64,000 nucleotides of DNA from JBFWUM01 sp050247255 (lineage in GTDB: Bacteria; Acidobacteriota; Vicinamibacteria; Vicinamibacterales; UBA2999), in the NCBI GenBank assembly GCA_050247255.1, contig JBFWUM010000023.1, forward strand, positions 1 to 64,000, in the 5' to 3' direction. A program made the position numbers and the translations under genes. The notes beneath the pieces were generated by a model that did not search any database, was not told the DNA's origin, and saw nothing but the letters and a program-made list of their open reading frames with translations. Below are positions 19,433-27,813 of the stretch, one piece after another. Within the stretch, counting starts at the first letter, position 1. Each line of letters opens with the position of its first letter.

Positions 19433-20341
19433 GTGAAACTCGACCTGCACGTCCACACGATGTTTTCAGGCCAGACCACGATCTACCCGCTCAGCCTGAT
19501 CATGAAGGAGTCGTACAACACGCCCGAGGGCGTGTACCGCCGCGCCAAGGCGCGCGGCATGGACCTGGTCACGATCACCGACCACGACCAGATCGACGGG
19601 GCGCTGACGATTGCGGACCGGCCGGACGTCATCGTCGGCTGCGAGGTGACGGCGGTGTTTCCCGACGACGGCGTCCGGGTGCACCTGGGCGTGCTCGGCA
19701 TCAACGAGTCGCAGCACCGGGAGATCCAGCGGCTGCGCCACGACATCCGCGAGCTGCTGCCGTATCTGAAGTCGGAGGAGATCTTCACTACGCTCAACCA
19801 CGTCGCCTCGCGGATCAACGGCGAGGTCACCGCGCCCCACATTGCCGCGCTGGTGCCGTGGATCGACGGCCTCGAGGTCATCAACGGCTCGCGGCTGCCG
19901 TCGCAGAACCGCACCGCCGCCTGCATCGCCGAGGCCTGCGGCAAGGTCGGCGTCGCCGGCAGCGACTCGCACACCGGCCGCGGCATCGGCCGGACCTGGA
20001 TCGAGGCGCCGTGGGCCACGACGCGCGAGTCGTTCCTGGGGGAGCTGCACGCCGGGCGGGTGCGCGTGGGTGGACGCCAGGGGCATTACTTCACGATGGC
20101 CTCCGACATGCTGCGGCTGGCCAGCGGTTTCTACGAGGATCGCCTCCGCCGCGCGGTGCGGTCGCCGCTCAACTGGCGGAACCACGCGTTCGTGCTCGGC
20201 GGCCTGATCGGCCTGCCGCTCATCTGCCTGCCGCTGGCCGGCGCGCTGGCTCACTTCATGCTCGAGGAGCGCTTCAATCGTGACCTGCTCTTCGACCTGG
20301 TGGCGCGCCCGGCCGCGGCGCGGTTGCCAGAGGCCGCCTGA
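19433..20341 (+). CDS. PHP-domain phosphoesterase with C-terminal hydrophobic segment
   Basis: A 302-residue PHP protein with metal motifs KLDLHVHTMFSG at the N-terminus, TITDHDQIDG near 45, GCEVTAVF, TLNHVAS near 120 and GSDSHTGRG near 180. Residues about 245-270 (FVLGGLIGLPLICLPLAGALA) form a hydrophobic segment, so the enzyme may be membrane-attached. GTG 19433 is supported by AGGAGG ending 6 nt upstream. It is the second PHP protein of the cluster and is not a close copy of the first. It is two bases from the next glycosyltransferase start. Confidence 0.83.
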   Translation: MKLDLHVHTMFSGQTTIYPLSLIMKESYNTPEGVYRRAKARGMDLVTITDHDQIDGALTIADRPDVIVGCEVTAVFPDDGVRVHLGVLGINESQHREIQRLRHDIRELLPYLKSEEIFTTLNHVASRINGEVTAPHIAALVPWIDGLEVINGSRLPSQNRTAACIAEACGKVGVAGSDSHTGRGIGRTWIEAPWATTRESFLGELHAGRVRVGGRQGHYFTMASDMLRLASGFYEDRLRRAVRSPLNWRNHAFVLGGLIGLPLICLPLAGALAHFMLEERFNRDLLFDLVARPAAARLPEAA

Positions 20342-20343
20342 CC

Positions 20344-21531
20344 ATGCGGGTCGCCATCTTCACCGACAACGACTTCGCGAAGGTCAACGGCGTCACCACG
20401 ACGCTGCGGGCGGTGCTCGACCACGCGCCCTCCGGCATCTCGCCGCGGATCTACACGGCGAGCCCGCTGGGGAGCAACGATCCGCAGTACCTCTCGCTGT
20501 CGTCGGTGGGGATGCCGATCCCGTTCTACGGGGAGATGCGGATGTACGTGCCTCGTCTGCGCCGCTACGTGCAGCATGCGCGCAAGGACCGTATCGACGT
20601 CGTCCATCTGACGACGCCCGGTCCGATTGGCCTGGCGGCGCTCTACGTCGCGCGGCGCCTTCGCCTGCCGCTCGTCGGCAGCTTTCACACCGACCTCGCC
20701 GCGTATACGGCGCTGCTCAGCGGCTCGGCGCGGCTGGGTGCGCTGATGCGCGAGTACATGCGGTGGCCGTACGGGCGCTGCGCGCGCGTGCTGGTACCGT
20801 CGGCCGCGACGCGGGACCTGCTGGTCGGTGCCAAGGGCGACCCCGCCAAGATCAGGATCTGGACGCGTGGCGTCGACGCCGAGCGATTCTCGCCGGCGCG
20901 GCGCTCGCGCCGGCTGCGGGACTCCTGGCACGTCGATGACCGGCGGCCGGCACTGCTCTATGTGGGCCGCGTGTCGCGCGAGAAGGGGCTCGACCTGCTG
21001 GCGCCGCTGCAGCACCGGCTGCATGCGATCGGTATCCAGCACCGTTTCATCATCGCCGGGGAGGGCCCGATGCTGCCGGCGTTGCGCGCGGCGCTGCCGG
21101 ATGCGGTGTTTACCGGAGTGCTGTCGCGCGAGGCGGTGGCGACGGCCTTCGCCTCGGCCGACCTGTTCGTGTTCCCCAGCCGCACCGACACCGCCGGCAA
21201 CGTCGTGCTCGAGGCGCAGGCGAGCGGCCTGCCGGTCGTCGTCTCGAGCGCCGGCGGACCCAAGGAGAACATGATGCCCGGGTTGACGGGCGTGACCTGC
21301 GACACGGGCGGCGTCGGCGAATGGACGGCGGCGGTCGCATCGATCCTGCGCACGGCGGGACGCCGCGCAGCGATGGCCGCGGCGGCGCGTGAGTACGCGG
21401 TGACCCGGTGCTGGGACGAGGCGCTGCGGCCGCTCTACCGGGCCTACGAAGAAGTGCTGACGGCCGGGGCCGCACACCCGGCCGTTCGACCGGCTCCTCC
21501 AGATGCGGCGGCGCCGCTGATCAACGCATGA
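20344..21531 (+). CDS. Glycosyltransferase family 4 (GT-B)
   Basis: A 395-residue retaining glycosyltransferase. The N-terminal domain starts MRVAIFTDNDFAKVNGVTTT with SFHTDLAAY. The C-terminal Rossmann domain has ALLYVGRVSREKGLDLL and the donor-site block FVFPSRTDTAGNVVLEAQASGLPVV, where the expected E-x7-E is E-A-Q-A-S-G. It resembles the mannosyl/glucosyltransferases that build glycolipids. Stop and next start overlap as ATGA. Confidence 0.9.
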   Translation: MRVAIFTDNDFAKVNGVTTTLRAVLDHAPSGISPRIYTASPLGSNDPQYLSLSSVGMPIPFYGEMRMYVPRLRRYVQHARKDRIDVVHLTTPGPIGLAALYVARRLRLPLVGSFHTDLAAYTALLSGSARLGALMREYMRWPYGRCARVLVPSAATRDLLVGAKGDPAKIRIWTRGVDAERFSPARRSRRLRDSWHVDDRRPALLYVGRVSREKGLDLLAPLQHRLHAIGIQHRFIIAGEGPMLPALRAALPDAVFTGVLSREAVATAFASADLFVFPSRTDTAGNVVLEAQASGLPVVVSSAGGPKENMMPGLTGVTCDTGGVGEWTAAVASILRTAGRRAAMAAAAREYAVTRCWDEALRPLYRAYEEVLTAGAAHPAVRPAPPDAAAPLINA

Positions 21532-22073
21532 CCGAGGAGCCGACGACGGTCGCCGGCGCGCTCCGCTGGGTCGTCGCCGACCCGTGGAACGCGCTGGCGC
21601 GCCGGTGGAACTACAAGTCGGCCATCCTGAGCGCCACGCTGCGGGCCGGCGTCTTCTTCGCCGCCAACCTGCCGTCCGGGGCGGAGGCGGCGACGCTGGC
21701 GATGGCCGTCGAGTTCGTGTTCCGGTTCTCGACCGCCGGCTTCTACGGCGCGCTGACGCAGGCGTTCCGTCGCGTCGAGCCGGCGCTCCACGGCACGCTC
21801 GCGGCGATGATCCTGCTGCCTGGTGTGGCCCACTCGCTCGAGGCGGTGGTACACCTCGCCGCGGGGACGCCGCGGCTGCGCGACAGCATGGCCGCGTCGC
21901 TGATGCTGACGGCGCTGTCCACGTCGTTCAACCTGTTCGCCATGCGCCGCGGCGCCTTCGTCGTCGGGCACGGCAGCCAGTCGCTGCTGAGGGATGTGTT
22001 CGCCCTGCCGGCGCTCGGCGTGGCCTTCATCGCCGCGGTGGCGCGCTCGTGCCTCGGCCAGCCGACGCGGTGA
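21528..22073 (+). CDS. Multi-helix membrane protein of glycan cluster, unknown
   Basis: A 181-residue protein with about four hydrophobic segments (around residues 25-65, 80-100, 115-135 and 150-175). I recognise no family. It overlaps both glycosyltransferases (ATGA upstream, GTGA downstream), so it is an integral part of the operon. It could be a flippase component, anchor or partner of the GT4 enzymes. Confidence 0.7.
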   Translation: MTEEPTTVAGALRWVVADPWNALARRWNYKSAILSATLRAGVFFAANLPSGAEAATLAMAVEFVFRFSTAGFYGALTQAFRRVEPALHGTLAAMILLPGVAHSLEAVVHLAAGTPRLRDSMAASLMLTALSTSFNLFAMRRGAFVVGHGSQSLLRDVFALPALGVAFIAAVARSCLGQPTR

Positions 22074-23305
22074 CCACCGTCCATATCACCAACGCCTATC
22101 ATCCGACGTCCGGCGGCATCCGGACGTTCTACACCGCGCTGCTCGAGGCGGCCAACCGGCATCGGCGTCGTGTCGTCCTGATTGTGCCGGGCGAGCGAAG
22201 CGCCCGGGAGGACGTCGGCCGCTTCGGCTGTATCCATGTCGTCGCCGCGCCGCGGGCGCCGGCCTTCGATCGCCGCTACCGCCTCTTGTATCCCGTGACC
22301 TACATGCCGGGCCTGCGTGCTCCGGTCATCCGCATTCTCGAGCAGGAGCAGCCGGCGCTGGTCGAGATCTGCGACAAGTACTCGCTGCCGTACCTGGCGG
22401 CGATGCTGCGGAAGCGCTGGCACCGGCGCGTCAGTCGTCCAGTGCTCGTCGGCTTCAGTGCGGAGCGCTTCGACGACAACATGGCCGCGTACCTGGCGCG
22501 GGGCCGCCAGGCGGGCCGCTTCACGCGGTGGTACCTGCGTCACATCTACGGACCGCCCTTCGACGTGCACCTGGCCAACTCGGAGTATGTCGCGGAGGAA
22601 CTGCGCGCGGCGCTGCCGGATCGATGGCCCGGCTTCATCCGCGTGCTGCCGATGGGCGTCGACGTCGCCGGCTTCGGCCCGCAGCGCCGTTCGCCCGCGA
22701 CCCGCGCGCAGCTGCTCGAGATCGCCGGTGGCGGCCCTCAGACGACGCTGCTGCTGTACGCCGGACGCCTGTCGCCGGAGAAGAACATCGGGCTGCTGCT
22801 CGAGACGCTGCGCCGGCTAACGGCTGACGCGGCGCGCGACTACCGGCTGGTGCTGGCCGGCGATGGGCCGCTGGCGCCGGCGCTGGGCGGCGCGGCCGCC
22901 GCGATGAACGGGAGGCTCTCGTTGCTGGGGCCGCTCGACCGCGAGGCGCTCGCGCGCTGCTGCGCCAGCTGCGACGTATTCGTGCATCCCAACCCGCGCG
23001 AGCCCTTCGGCATCGGCCCGCTCGAGGCGATGGCCTCCGGCATCCCGGTTGTCCTGCCGCGCGCCGGCGGAGTGCGGGAGTACGCCGACGAGGGCAACGC
23101 GTGGCTGGCCGAGCCGACCGCCGCCGACTTTGCCGACGCCGTGCGCGCTGCCGCCGCCGGCGGCGCGGAGCGAATTGCCGGCGCCCGGACGACCGCCCGC
23201 GGCCTGGCGTGGTCGCGGGTGGCCGCGCGCTACTTTGCGTTCTACGACGAGCTGGCCGGCGAGGTGCGGTTACGCGAACGTGACGCAGCCGTCACCCACG
23301 GGTGA
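22070..23305 (+). CDS. Glycosyltransferase family 4 (GT-B)
   Basis: A 411-residue GT4 enzyme starting with GTG inside the stop of the preceding gene. N-terminal block HITNAYHPTSGGIRTFYTAL, C-terminal block LLLYAGRLSPEKNIGLLLETL and the donor motif DVFVHPNPREPFGIGPLEAMASGIPVV (E-x7-E as EPFGIGPLE). It should use a nucleotide sugar to extend a glycolipid or polysaccharide. It is the last gene of the 16342-23305 operon. Confidence 0.9.
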   Translation: MTTVHITNAYHPTSGGIRTFYTALLEAANRHRRRVVLIVPGERSAREDVGRFGCIHVVAAPRAPAFDRRYRLLYPVTYMPGLRAPVIRILEQEQPALVEICDKYSLPYLAAMLRKRWHRRVSRPVLVGFSAERFDDNMAAYLARGRQAGRFTRWYLRHIYGPPFDVHLANSEYVAEELRAALPDRWPGFIRVLPMGVDVAGFGPQRRSPATRAQLLEIAGGGPQTTLLLYAGRLSPEKNIGLLLETLRRLTADAARDYRLVLAGDGPLAPALGGAAAAMNGRLSLLGPLDREALARCCASCDVFVHPNPREPFGIGPLEAMASGIPVVLPRAGGVREYADEGNAWLAEPTAADFADAVRAAAAGGAERIAGARTTARGLAWSRVAARYFAFYDELAGEVRLRERDAAVTHG

Positions 23306-23316
23306 TTCCTGGCTGA

Positions 23317-23322
23317 TAGCGT
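23317..23322 (+). promoter_or_regulatory. -10-like TAGCGT before HD-GYP leader ORF
   Basis: TAGCGT ends 7 nt before the ATG of a short open frame that overlaps the HD-GYP start; a related string CTGATACGCTCAGCGG occurs upstream of the next gene (about 24008-24023). Confidence 0.3.
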
Positions 23323-23329
23323 CAGCGGC

Positions 23330-23365
23330 ATGTTCGCCCGCCCCGGCGCGAGGCCCCAGTGCTGA
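23330..23365 (+). CDS. Possible 11-residue leader peptide
   Basis: ATG 23330 opens MFARPGARPQC and stops at TGA 23363-23365, so it spans the GTG start (23359) of the HD-GYP gene. The overlap would allow translational coupling. Only the geometry supports it. Confidence 0.25.
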   Translation: MFARPGARPQC

Positions 23366-24012
23366 CGGCCGTCGCCCAGTTCGCCCGCCGTCGCGTAGAT
23401 GCGTCCGACGCCGCGTTGCTCGAACGGCTGGCCGCGGCCGCGACGGAGCCTGACGATCCCTCGCGCCAGCACCCGTGGCGTGTCGGCGCGCTGGCCGCCC
23501 GCATCGCCAGGGCGCTGCGCCTGTCCGACGTGGATGCCGGGCTGATCGGCGGGGCAGCGCGGTTTCACGACATCGGCAAGATCGCGGTGCCGGCGCACGT
23601 GCTCGGCAAGCGGGGCGCGCTCGACGATCTGGAGCGGCGTCTGGTCGAGCGCCATACCATCATCGGCCATCAGATCCTTTCGAGCCGCCGCTCGCCGCTG
23701 CTGCAACTGGCATCGCAGATCGCCCTGCGGCACCACGAGCGCTGGGATGGCCGCGGCTATCCGCACGGGCTCGGCGGCGAGCGCATTCCGTTGCCGGCGC
23801 GTATCGCCGCCGTCGCGGATGCCTGGGACGCGCTGACTCACGAACGCCCGTATCGCCCGGCCTGCACCGAAGACGAAGCGCTGATCGAGGTGGGCAGCCA
23901 CGCCGGCGGACAGTTCGATCCCCAAGTGGTCGACGCGCTCGTCGAGGTGCTCGCGATCTCGGCTGATGACGCCGTTACATCGTGTTTACGCCAGGTGACA
24001 CCGATCTCCTGA
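23359..24012 (+). CDS. HD-GYP domain protein (cyclic di-GMP phosphodiesterase-like)
   Basis: A 217-residue protein consisting of little more than an HD-GYP domain: RVGALAARIARAL, FHDIGKIAVPAHVL near residue 72, RHTIIGHQIL, HHERWDGRGYPHGLGG near 130 and AVADAWDALTHERPY. The HD pair, the following histidines and the GYP motif are intact, so cyclic di-GMP hydrolysis is plausible. No receiver or sensor domain is attached. GTG at 23359 is the only start left by an upstream in-frame stop; GAGG lies 5 nt before it. Placement after the glycan operon fits control of exopolysaccharide by cyclic di-GMP. Confidence 0.85.
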   Translation: MLTAVAQFARRRVDASDAALLERLAAAATEPDDPSRQHPWRVGALAARIARALRLSDVDAGLIGGAARFHDIGKIAVPAHVLGKRGALDDLERRLVERHTIIGHQILSSRRSPLLQLASQIALRHHERWDGRGYPHGLGGERIPLPARIAAVADAWDALTHERPYRPACTEDEALIEVGSHAGGQFDPQVVDALVEVLAISADDAVTSCLRQVTPIS

Positions 24013-24056
24013 TACGCTCAGCGGTCTCACGCCCACAGGTCGGAGGTTCCAGCTGC

Positions 24057-24290
24057 ATGTCGCTCAACCGCCAGTTTACGCACCACAGCCACGTCCATCG
24101 CTTCGTCGTGTCGCTCGGTGACCGGGGGTGGGAAGTGCGTGAGGAGGAAGATACGGTCGTGCTCAGCCGGGTGCAGCGCGTCGACTGGCATCGCGTCGAG
24201 CGCGACATCCAGCAGTTCGAACGCAAAGCGGAGGCGCTGCGGCAGGCGGGCTGGATCGAAGAACTGGCGGGCCTGGCTCAGGGCTCGTAG
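24057..24290 (+). CDS. Small conserved-looking protein, unknown
   Basis: A 77-residue soluble protein starting MSLNRQFTHHSHVHRFVVSL with a helical, charged second half (RVERDIQQFERKAEALRQAGW). CGGAGG lies 10 nt before the ATG. No family recognised. It overlaps the convergent protease gene by 13 nt. Confidence 0.55.
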   Translation: MSLNRQFTHHSHVHRFVVSLGDRGWEVREEEDTVVLSRVQRVDWHRVERDIQQFERKAEALRQAGWIEELAGLAQGS

Positions 24291-24982
24291 GAAAACGCCC
24301 GCGCCGCCGGTCCCGACAGCAGCGGTGCCCGGGTCACGCCGGGCGCCGCCTCCGGTCCCAGGGGCAACCCCTCCGCCACGCGCCGCTGAATCCATCCGTG
24401 CGCGTACCGGTCGAGATCGAACGCCGCCGTCTGCGGCGCCGCAAACTCCCACTCATCGAATCGCGGCCGCATCAACCCCTCGGAGGCATGGGTCGAGGTG
24501 TCCAGCAGATAGTGGCCGATCTCGTGGGCGGCGGCGCGGCCGAGGACCAGCCCGACCTGGCGATCGCTGAACCGCCGGCGGTCATCCCCGGCGGCGCGGG
24601 CGACGATGCGCTGCGCCTCGCCGAGCGAAACCATGGCGATCGCCTTCGATCGATCGACACGAAGCAGTTCGCCGACCACGCTGCTGTCGGCGCGCGTCTG
24701 CGTCCGCGGCCGTTCGACGGCGAGCAGGCGCAGTGTCCGCCCGGTCGACGGCGCAGTCGCGGAGGGAGGTGTCCACGTCAGCCTGACGCCAGCCTGGTCC
24801 CAGATCCGCGTGGCTTCGTCCATGAGTGCCGACCGGAGGTCGGGTGAAACGTGGGGTGCGGTGGTCAGGATGATGCCAAGACCTGCCGGCACGCGCGCGT
24901 CGACGAACGACTGGGTCGCGGCCCCGAACAGGAGCACCGACGCCAGCAGTCGCAGGGCGAGGCGATCGACCCCTCGGCGCAT
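24278..24982 (-). CDS. Secreted HExxH metalloprotease-like protein
   Basis: A 234-residue exported protein with a signal peptide of about 29 residues. AAHEIGHYLLDTSTHASEGLM gives the zinc motif HEIGH at 153-157, with a further His165 and a downstream SEGLM reminiscent of the Met-turn of metzincins, although the spacing is two residues longer than HExxHxxGxxH. It may cleave proteins in the periplasm or outside; the substrate is unknown. Its upstream region has AT-rich GTTAAC and a GTTGTAACAAC palindrome (25017-25027). Confidence 0.6.
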   Translation of the reverse strand: MRRGVDRLALRLLASVLLFGAATQSFVDARVPAGLGIILTTAPHVSPDLRSALMDEATRIWDQAGVRLTWTPPSATAPSTGRTLRLLAVERPRTQTRADSSVVGELLRVDRSKAIAMVSLGEAQRIVARAAGDDRRRFSDRQVGLVLGRAAAHEIGHYLLDTSTHASEGLMRPRFDEWEFAAPQTAAFDLDRYAHGWIQRRVAEGLPLGPEAAPGVTRAPLLSGPAARAFSYEP

Positions 24983-25044
24983 GGAGCGCCGAAGTTAACA
25001 CACAATTTACGTTACGGTTGTAACAACGTCACGGAGCCCTGCGA

Positions 25045-25129
25045 GGAGCCCGGGACTTCAGTCCCGGTTCCCCAGGCCGACACTGAAGTGTCGGGCTCCG
25101 CGTCTTCCGACACTAAAGTGTCGGGCTCC
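25045..25129. repeat. Cluster of three REP-like hairpins
   Basis: Hairpin 1: GGAGC + stem CCGGGACT / AGTCCCGG (25045-25067). Hairpin 2: CCGACACT / AGTGTCGG + GCTCC (25077-25099). Hairpin 3: the same stem with AA centre + GCTCC (25107-25129). The first two are head-to-head. The cluster lies just downstream of the phytase-GDPD stop. Confidence 0.85.
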
Positions 25130-25143
25130 GCGTCCGGTGGCGG

Positions 25144-27057
25144 CTAGCGGGGAAAACGATCGGGGTTGTCCGTGAAGAGCGCATCCACGTTCAGCTCGCG
25201 CAGGAAATAGGCCATTTCCGCCGTCACGTCGCCGCCCCTGCCGGGCGCGCGGCTGGTGAAGGTATACGGCGTGACGGTCAGGCCGGCGGCGTGCGCCAGC
25301 TTCACCAGTTCGGGCCGGCCGTCGAGGATCAGCTTGCTTGGACCGACACCGGTCGCAAAACGGCGGGCCTCGACCATGCCCGCCGGCGTGAACCAGCGCG
25401 ACGCCTGGCGGGGATCGATCAGCAGCGTCCGCGCCAGCCCTGGAGCGGCCGCGGTGAGCGCGATCAGTGCCTCCGGGTCGAACGACTGCACGATCAGTCG
25501 CTCGACCGGTGCATGGTCCAGGCCGAGCCGTGGCAGCGACTGCACGAACACCCCCACCATGTCGATCCCGCGGGCTCGGTAGAGTGGCGGCGACTTCAAC
25601 TCCGGGTAGAGGCCGGCGCTCGCGGATACCAGCTGCACCGCTTCCTCCCACGTCGGCACGCGCTCCCCGGCGAAGCGGCTGTCGAACCAGCTGCCGGCAT
25701 CGAGCGTCTTGATCTCGCTCAGCGTGAAGTCGGCCGCGTACCACTGGCGGCGGCCGGTGGACGGCTCGGCCACCGCACGGTCGGGAAACACCTCCTCGAC
25801 GTTGGTGGTTCGCTCCAGCGTGTCGTCGTGCAGGCAAATCAGCACGCCGTCCCTGGTTACGGCCAGGTCCTGCTCGACGTAGTCGGCGCCCTGCTCGATG
25901 GCTATCCGGTAGGCAGCCAGCGTGTGCTCCGGGGCGTACGCGGAGGCGCCGCGATGCGCGACGAGCTTGGGCCGTGCCTGACGCGCCGGCGCGTGGGTCA
26001 GGTCGCGGCCAATCGCGGCGAGCACCAGCCGCCAGTCGTAGACGTGAAAGTTCCTCCCCGTACTGTTCATCATGATCACCGCGCCCATGGGGAACCGTGG
26101 GATGACGCCGCCCGGAAGAAACTCGATGCCGTCGGTCGAGGCTGCCTGTGTGAGTACCGCGCCGGCCTCGCGAACATCGCCGTCGCCCGACCGTTGGAAT
26201 AGGCGCAGCGTGCTGCCGCCTTCCACCTGATCGCTGACGACGACCAGGGTGTCGCCGGCCGGATCGGGCGCGAGCGCGATTCCTTCGCGCTGTTGCGCGA
26301 ACCGACCGCGTCCGAACGTGGCCAGCTCCGCGCGCGCATCGCCGGCATCCGGGTCGGCCCGCCACACCCGGACGGCGAACTCCTCGTCGGAGAAATAGAC
26401 GACGCCCGCCGCATCGTCCACGGCCACGGCCTCGATTTCCCCTCTGCCGCTGAAATTGCCGAAGCGTCGCACCAGGGAGCCGACCACGATGCGGGTCGTC
26501 GGATCGAACGTGAGGCGGTATTGCCAGAGGTAGTTGGTGGCGTCGCCGGTCTTCGGCGCCACGATCGCAAAGACGGCGCCGTCGGCCGGCCGCCGGTAGA
26601 GGGCGAGGCCCATCGGTTCCGCCGCTTCGCCGGACTGGCCCTCGAGCACCGGGATACCGCCGTCGTCGATCGCGGTCAGGCCGTCTGCGCGCACCTGGTA
26701 GACCCGCAGCCGATGGCGCAGCCTTTCGGTGACCACGGCGATGTCGATCGGCCCGTCGGGCGTTGCCAGCGCGTACTCGACATCCACGTTGTTCGGTCGA
26801 TCGAGCGGTGCGAGCACCTGCCGCGCCTGGCCATCGAGACCGTACACGTAGAGGGCGCCGCCGGGTTCAGCGACCTTGTTGGTTCCGAGGATCAGGCTGC
26901 GCGCAGGGTCCTCGCGGTCGATCCAGACCGCCGGATCGTCGGCGTCATCGGGCACGGCGGCAGTGATGAGAGACGGCGCAAGGCCGCGCGGCGCCTCCTG
27001 CGCGTGCGACACCGTCGACGCCGCGACGGCGAGGCAGAGAACGGACAGAGTGCGCAT
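25144..27057 (-). CDS. Beta-propeller phytase fused to glycerophosphodiester phosphodiesterase
   Basis: A 637-residue exported fusion. A signal peptide (to about SHA at 19) is followed by a 3-phytase beta-propeller, residues 25-350, with DDPAVWIDREDPARSLILGTNK, NNVDVEY and the EAVAVDDAAGVVYFSDEE blocks. Residues 367-637 are a GDPD domain: LVAHRGASAYAPEHTLAAY, EQDLAVTRDGVLICLHDDTLERTTNV, LYPELKSP. It should release phosphate from phytate and cleave glycerophosphodiesters, two organic phosphorus sources handled by one polypeptide. The adjacent alkaline phosphatase would finish the job. TAGCAT lies exactly 6 nt before the ATG. Confidence 0.88.
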   Translation of the reverse strand: MRTLSVLCLAVAASTVSHAQEAPRGLAPSLITAAVPDDADDPAVWIDREDPARSLILGTNKVAEPGGALYVYGLDGQARQVLAPLDRPNNVDVEYALATPDGPIDIAVVTERLRHRLRVYQVRADGLTAIDDGGIPVLEGQSGEAAEPMGLALYRRPADGAVFAIVAPKTGDATNYLWQYRLTFDPTTRIVVGSLVRRFGNFSGRGEIEAVAVDDAAGVVYFSDEEFAVRVWRADPDAGDARAELATFGRGRFAQQREGIALAPDPAGDTLVVVSDQVEGGSTLRLFQRSGDGDVREAGAVLTQAASTDGIEFLPGGVIPRFPMGAVIMMNSTGRNFHVYDWRLVLAAIGRDLTHAPARQARPKLVAHRGASAYAPEHTLAAYRIAIEQGADYVEQDLAVTRDGVLICLHDDTLERTTNVEEVFPDRAVAEPSTGRRQWYAADFTLSEIKTLDAGSWFDSRFAGERVPTWEEAVQLVSASAGLYPELKSPPLYRARGIDMVGVFVQSLPRLGLDHAPVERLIVQSFDPEALIALTAAAPGLARTLLIDPRQASRWFTPAGMVEARRFATGVGPSKLILDGRPELVKLAHAAGLTVTPYTFTSRAPGRGGDVTAEMAYFLRELNVDALFTDNPDRFPR

Positions 27058-27063
27058 GCGGTG

Positions 27064-27069
27064 ATGCTA
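27064..27069 (-). promoter_or_regulatory. -10-like TAGCAT, leaderless spacing
   Basis: TAGCAT ends 6 nt before the ATG of the phytase-GDPD gene; no Shine-Dalgarno. A perfect palindrome CCGTTGCAACGG (27075-27086) lies immediately upstream and could be an operator. Confidence 0.5.
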
Positions 27070-27228
27070 GGGGACCGTTGCAACGGCGGTGTGTCGAGCC
27101 GAACACCGGCGACGTGTTTACCAAAGCGTCGTGCATCCGTTACGCCGGCGCGCGATCGCAGTCGCTAGCGTGGTGCCTCACACACTGGTTGGCGAGCTTC
27201 GGCGTCCGCGTGAACTTCTAGGCCGTAC

Positions 27229-27285
27229 GGAGCCCGAGACTTCAGTCTCGGCGGAACCGCAGCCGGGACTAGAGTCCCGGGCTCC
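27229..27285. repeat. REPIN at 3' end of the RAYT gene
   Basis: Left hairpin GGAGC + CCGAGACT / AGTCTCGG (27229-27251). Right hairpin CCGGGACT / AGTCCCGG + GCTCC (27263-27285). Outer flanks CGTACGGAGC and GCTCCGTACG are themselves inverted. The right hairpin supplies the TAG stop of the transposase. Confidence 0.88.
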
Positions 27286-27778
27286 GTACGCCGGGTCTCA
27301 TCTGCACTGCCGTGATCAGCGCATCGAGCGTGAAGCGGCTCGAGCCCACGAACGGGTAATCACTTGCGGCCTGCACCAACCCGGCGCGCACCGGATTGTT
27401 GACGATGTAGGCGGCCACGCCGAGCGACTCCTCGTGATCGCGCAGGACGTAGTCCCAGTAGCCGTCCTGCCACAGGGGCGTCGGCGCCTGCCGCCGCCAG
27501 GTGAAGCCGGTCCACTGCCGCCAGCGGGCAAACGCGGTCAACGGCTCGGCGTCTTCCCCCGTGCCTGTCCAGAGCACGTGCACGTGATCGGGCATCAGGC
27601 AGTACGCAGTTGTTTCAGATCCGAACCGGTCGCCACAACGCAGTAACTGCGCTACCGCTGCCGCGGCGAAGTCGGCATCCGCGAAGGCGCGACGTCGATC
27701 CTGTGTCGATGCCGTGAGAAAACACCGGCAGAAGCCGCGGTAGTCGAAGTGACGGAGACGCGGGGGGCGGTGGCGCAT
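27269..27778 (-). CDS. REP-associated tyrosine transposase (RAYT, Y1 HUH family)
   Basis: A 169-residue Y1/HUH single-strand nuclease. The metal-binding HUH motif is YCLMPDHVHVLW (His65, His67), followed by PLWQDGYWDYVLRDHEES and AAYIVNNPVRAGLV with candidate catalytic Tyr124. These blocks define RAYTs, domesticated IS200/IS605 relatives that process REP hairpins. There is no IS200-type end structure or accessory orfB. Hairpins of the local family lie at both ends (27229-27285 and 27814-27893). The final residues RSPGL are translated from hairpin sequence, so element and gene are physically joined. Confidence 0.92.
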   Translation of the reverse strand: MRHRPPRLRHFDYRGFCRCFLTASTQDRRRAFADADFAAAAVAQLLRCGDRFGSETTAYCLMPDHVHVLWTGTGEDAEPLTAFARWRQWTGFTWRRQAPTPLWQDGYWDYVLRDHEESLGVAAYIVNNPVRAGLVQAASDYPFVGSSRFTLDALITAVQMRPGVRSPGL

Positions 27779-27813
27779 GCGGCGTCGACGTGCATGCGGT
27801 GTTCCGGTGTCCC

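Noticed and set aside
27269..27778. Complete IS200/IS605 element
   Set aside because: There is no orfB and no IS ends; the motif set and the flanking hairpins fit a RAYT.
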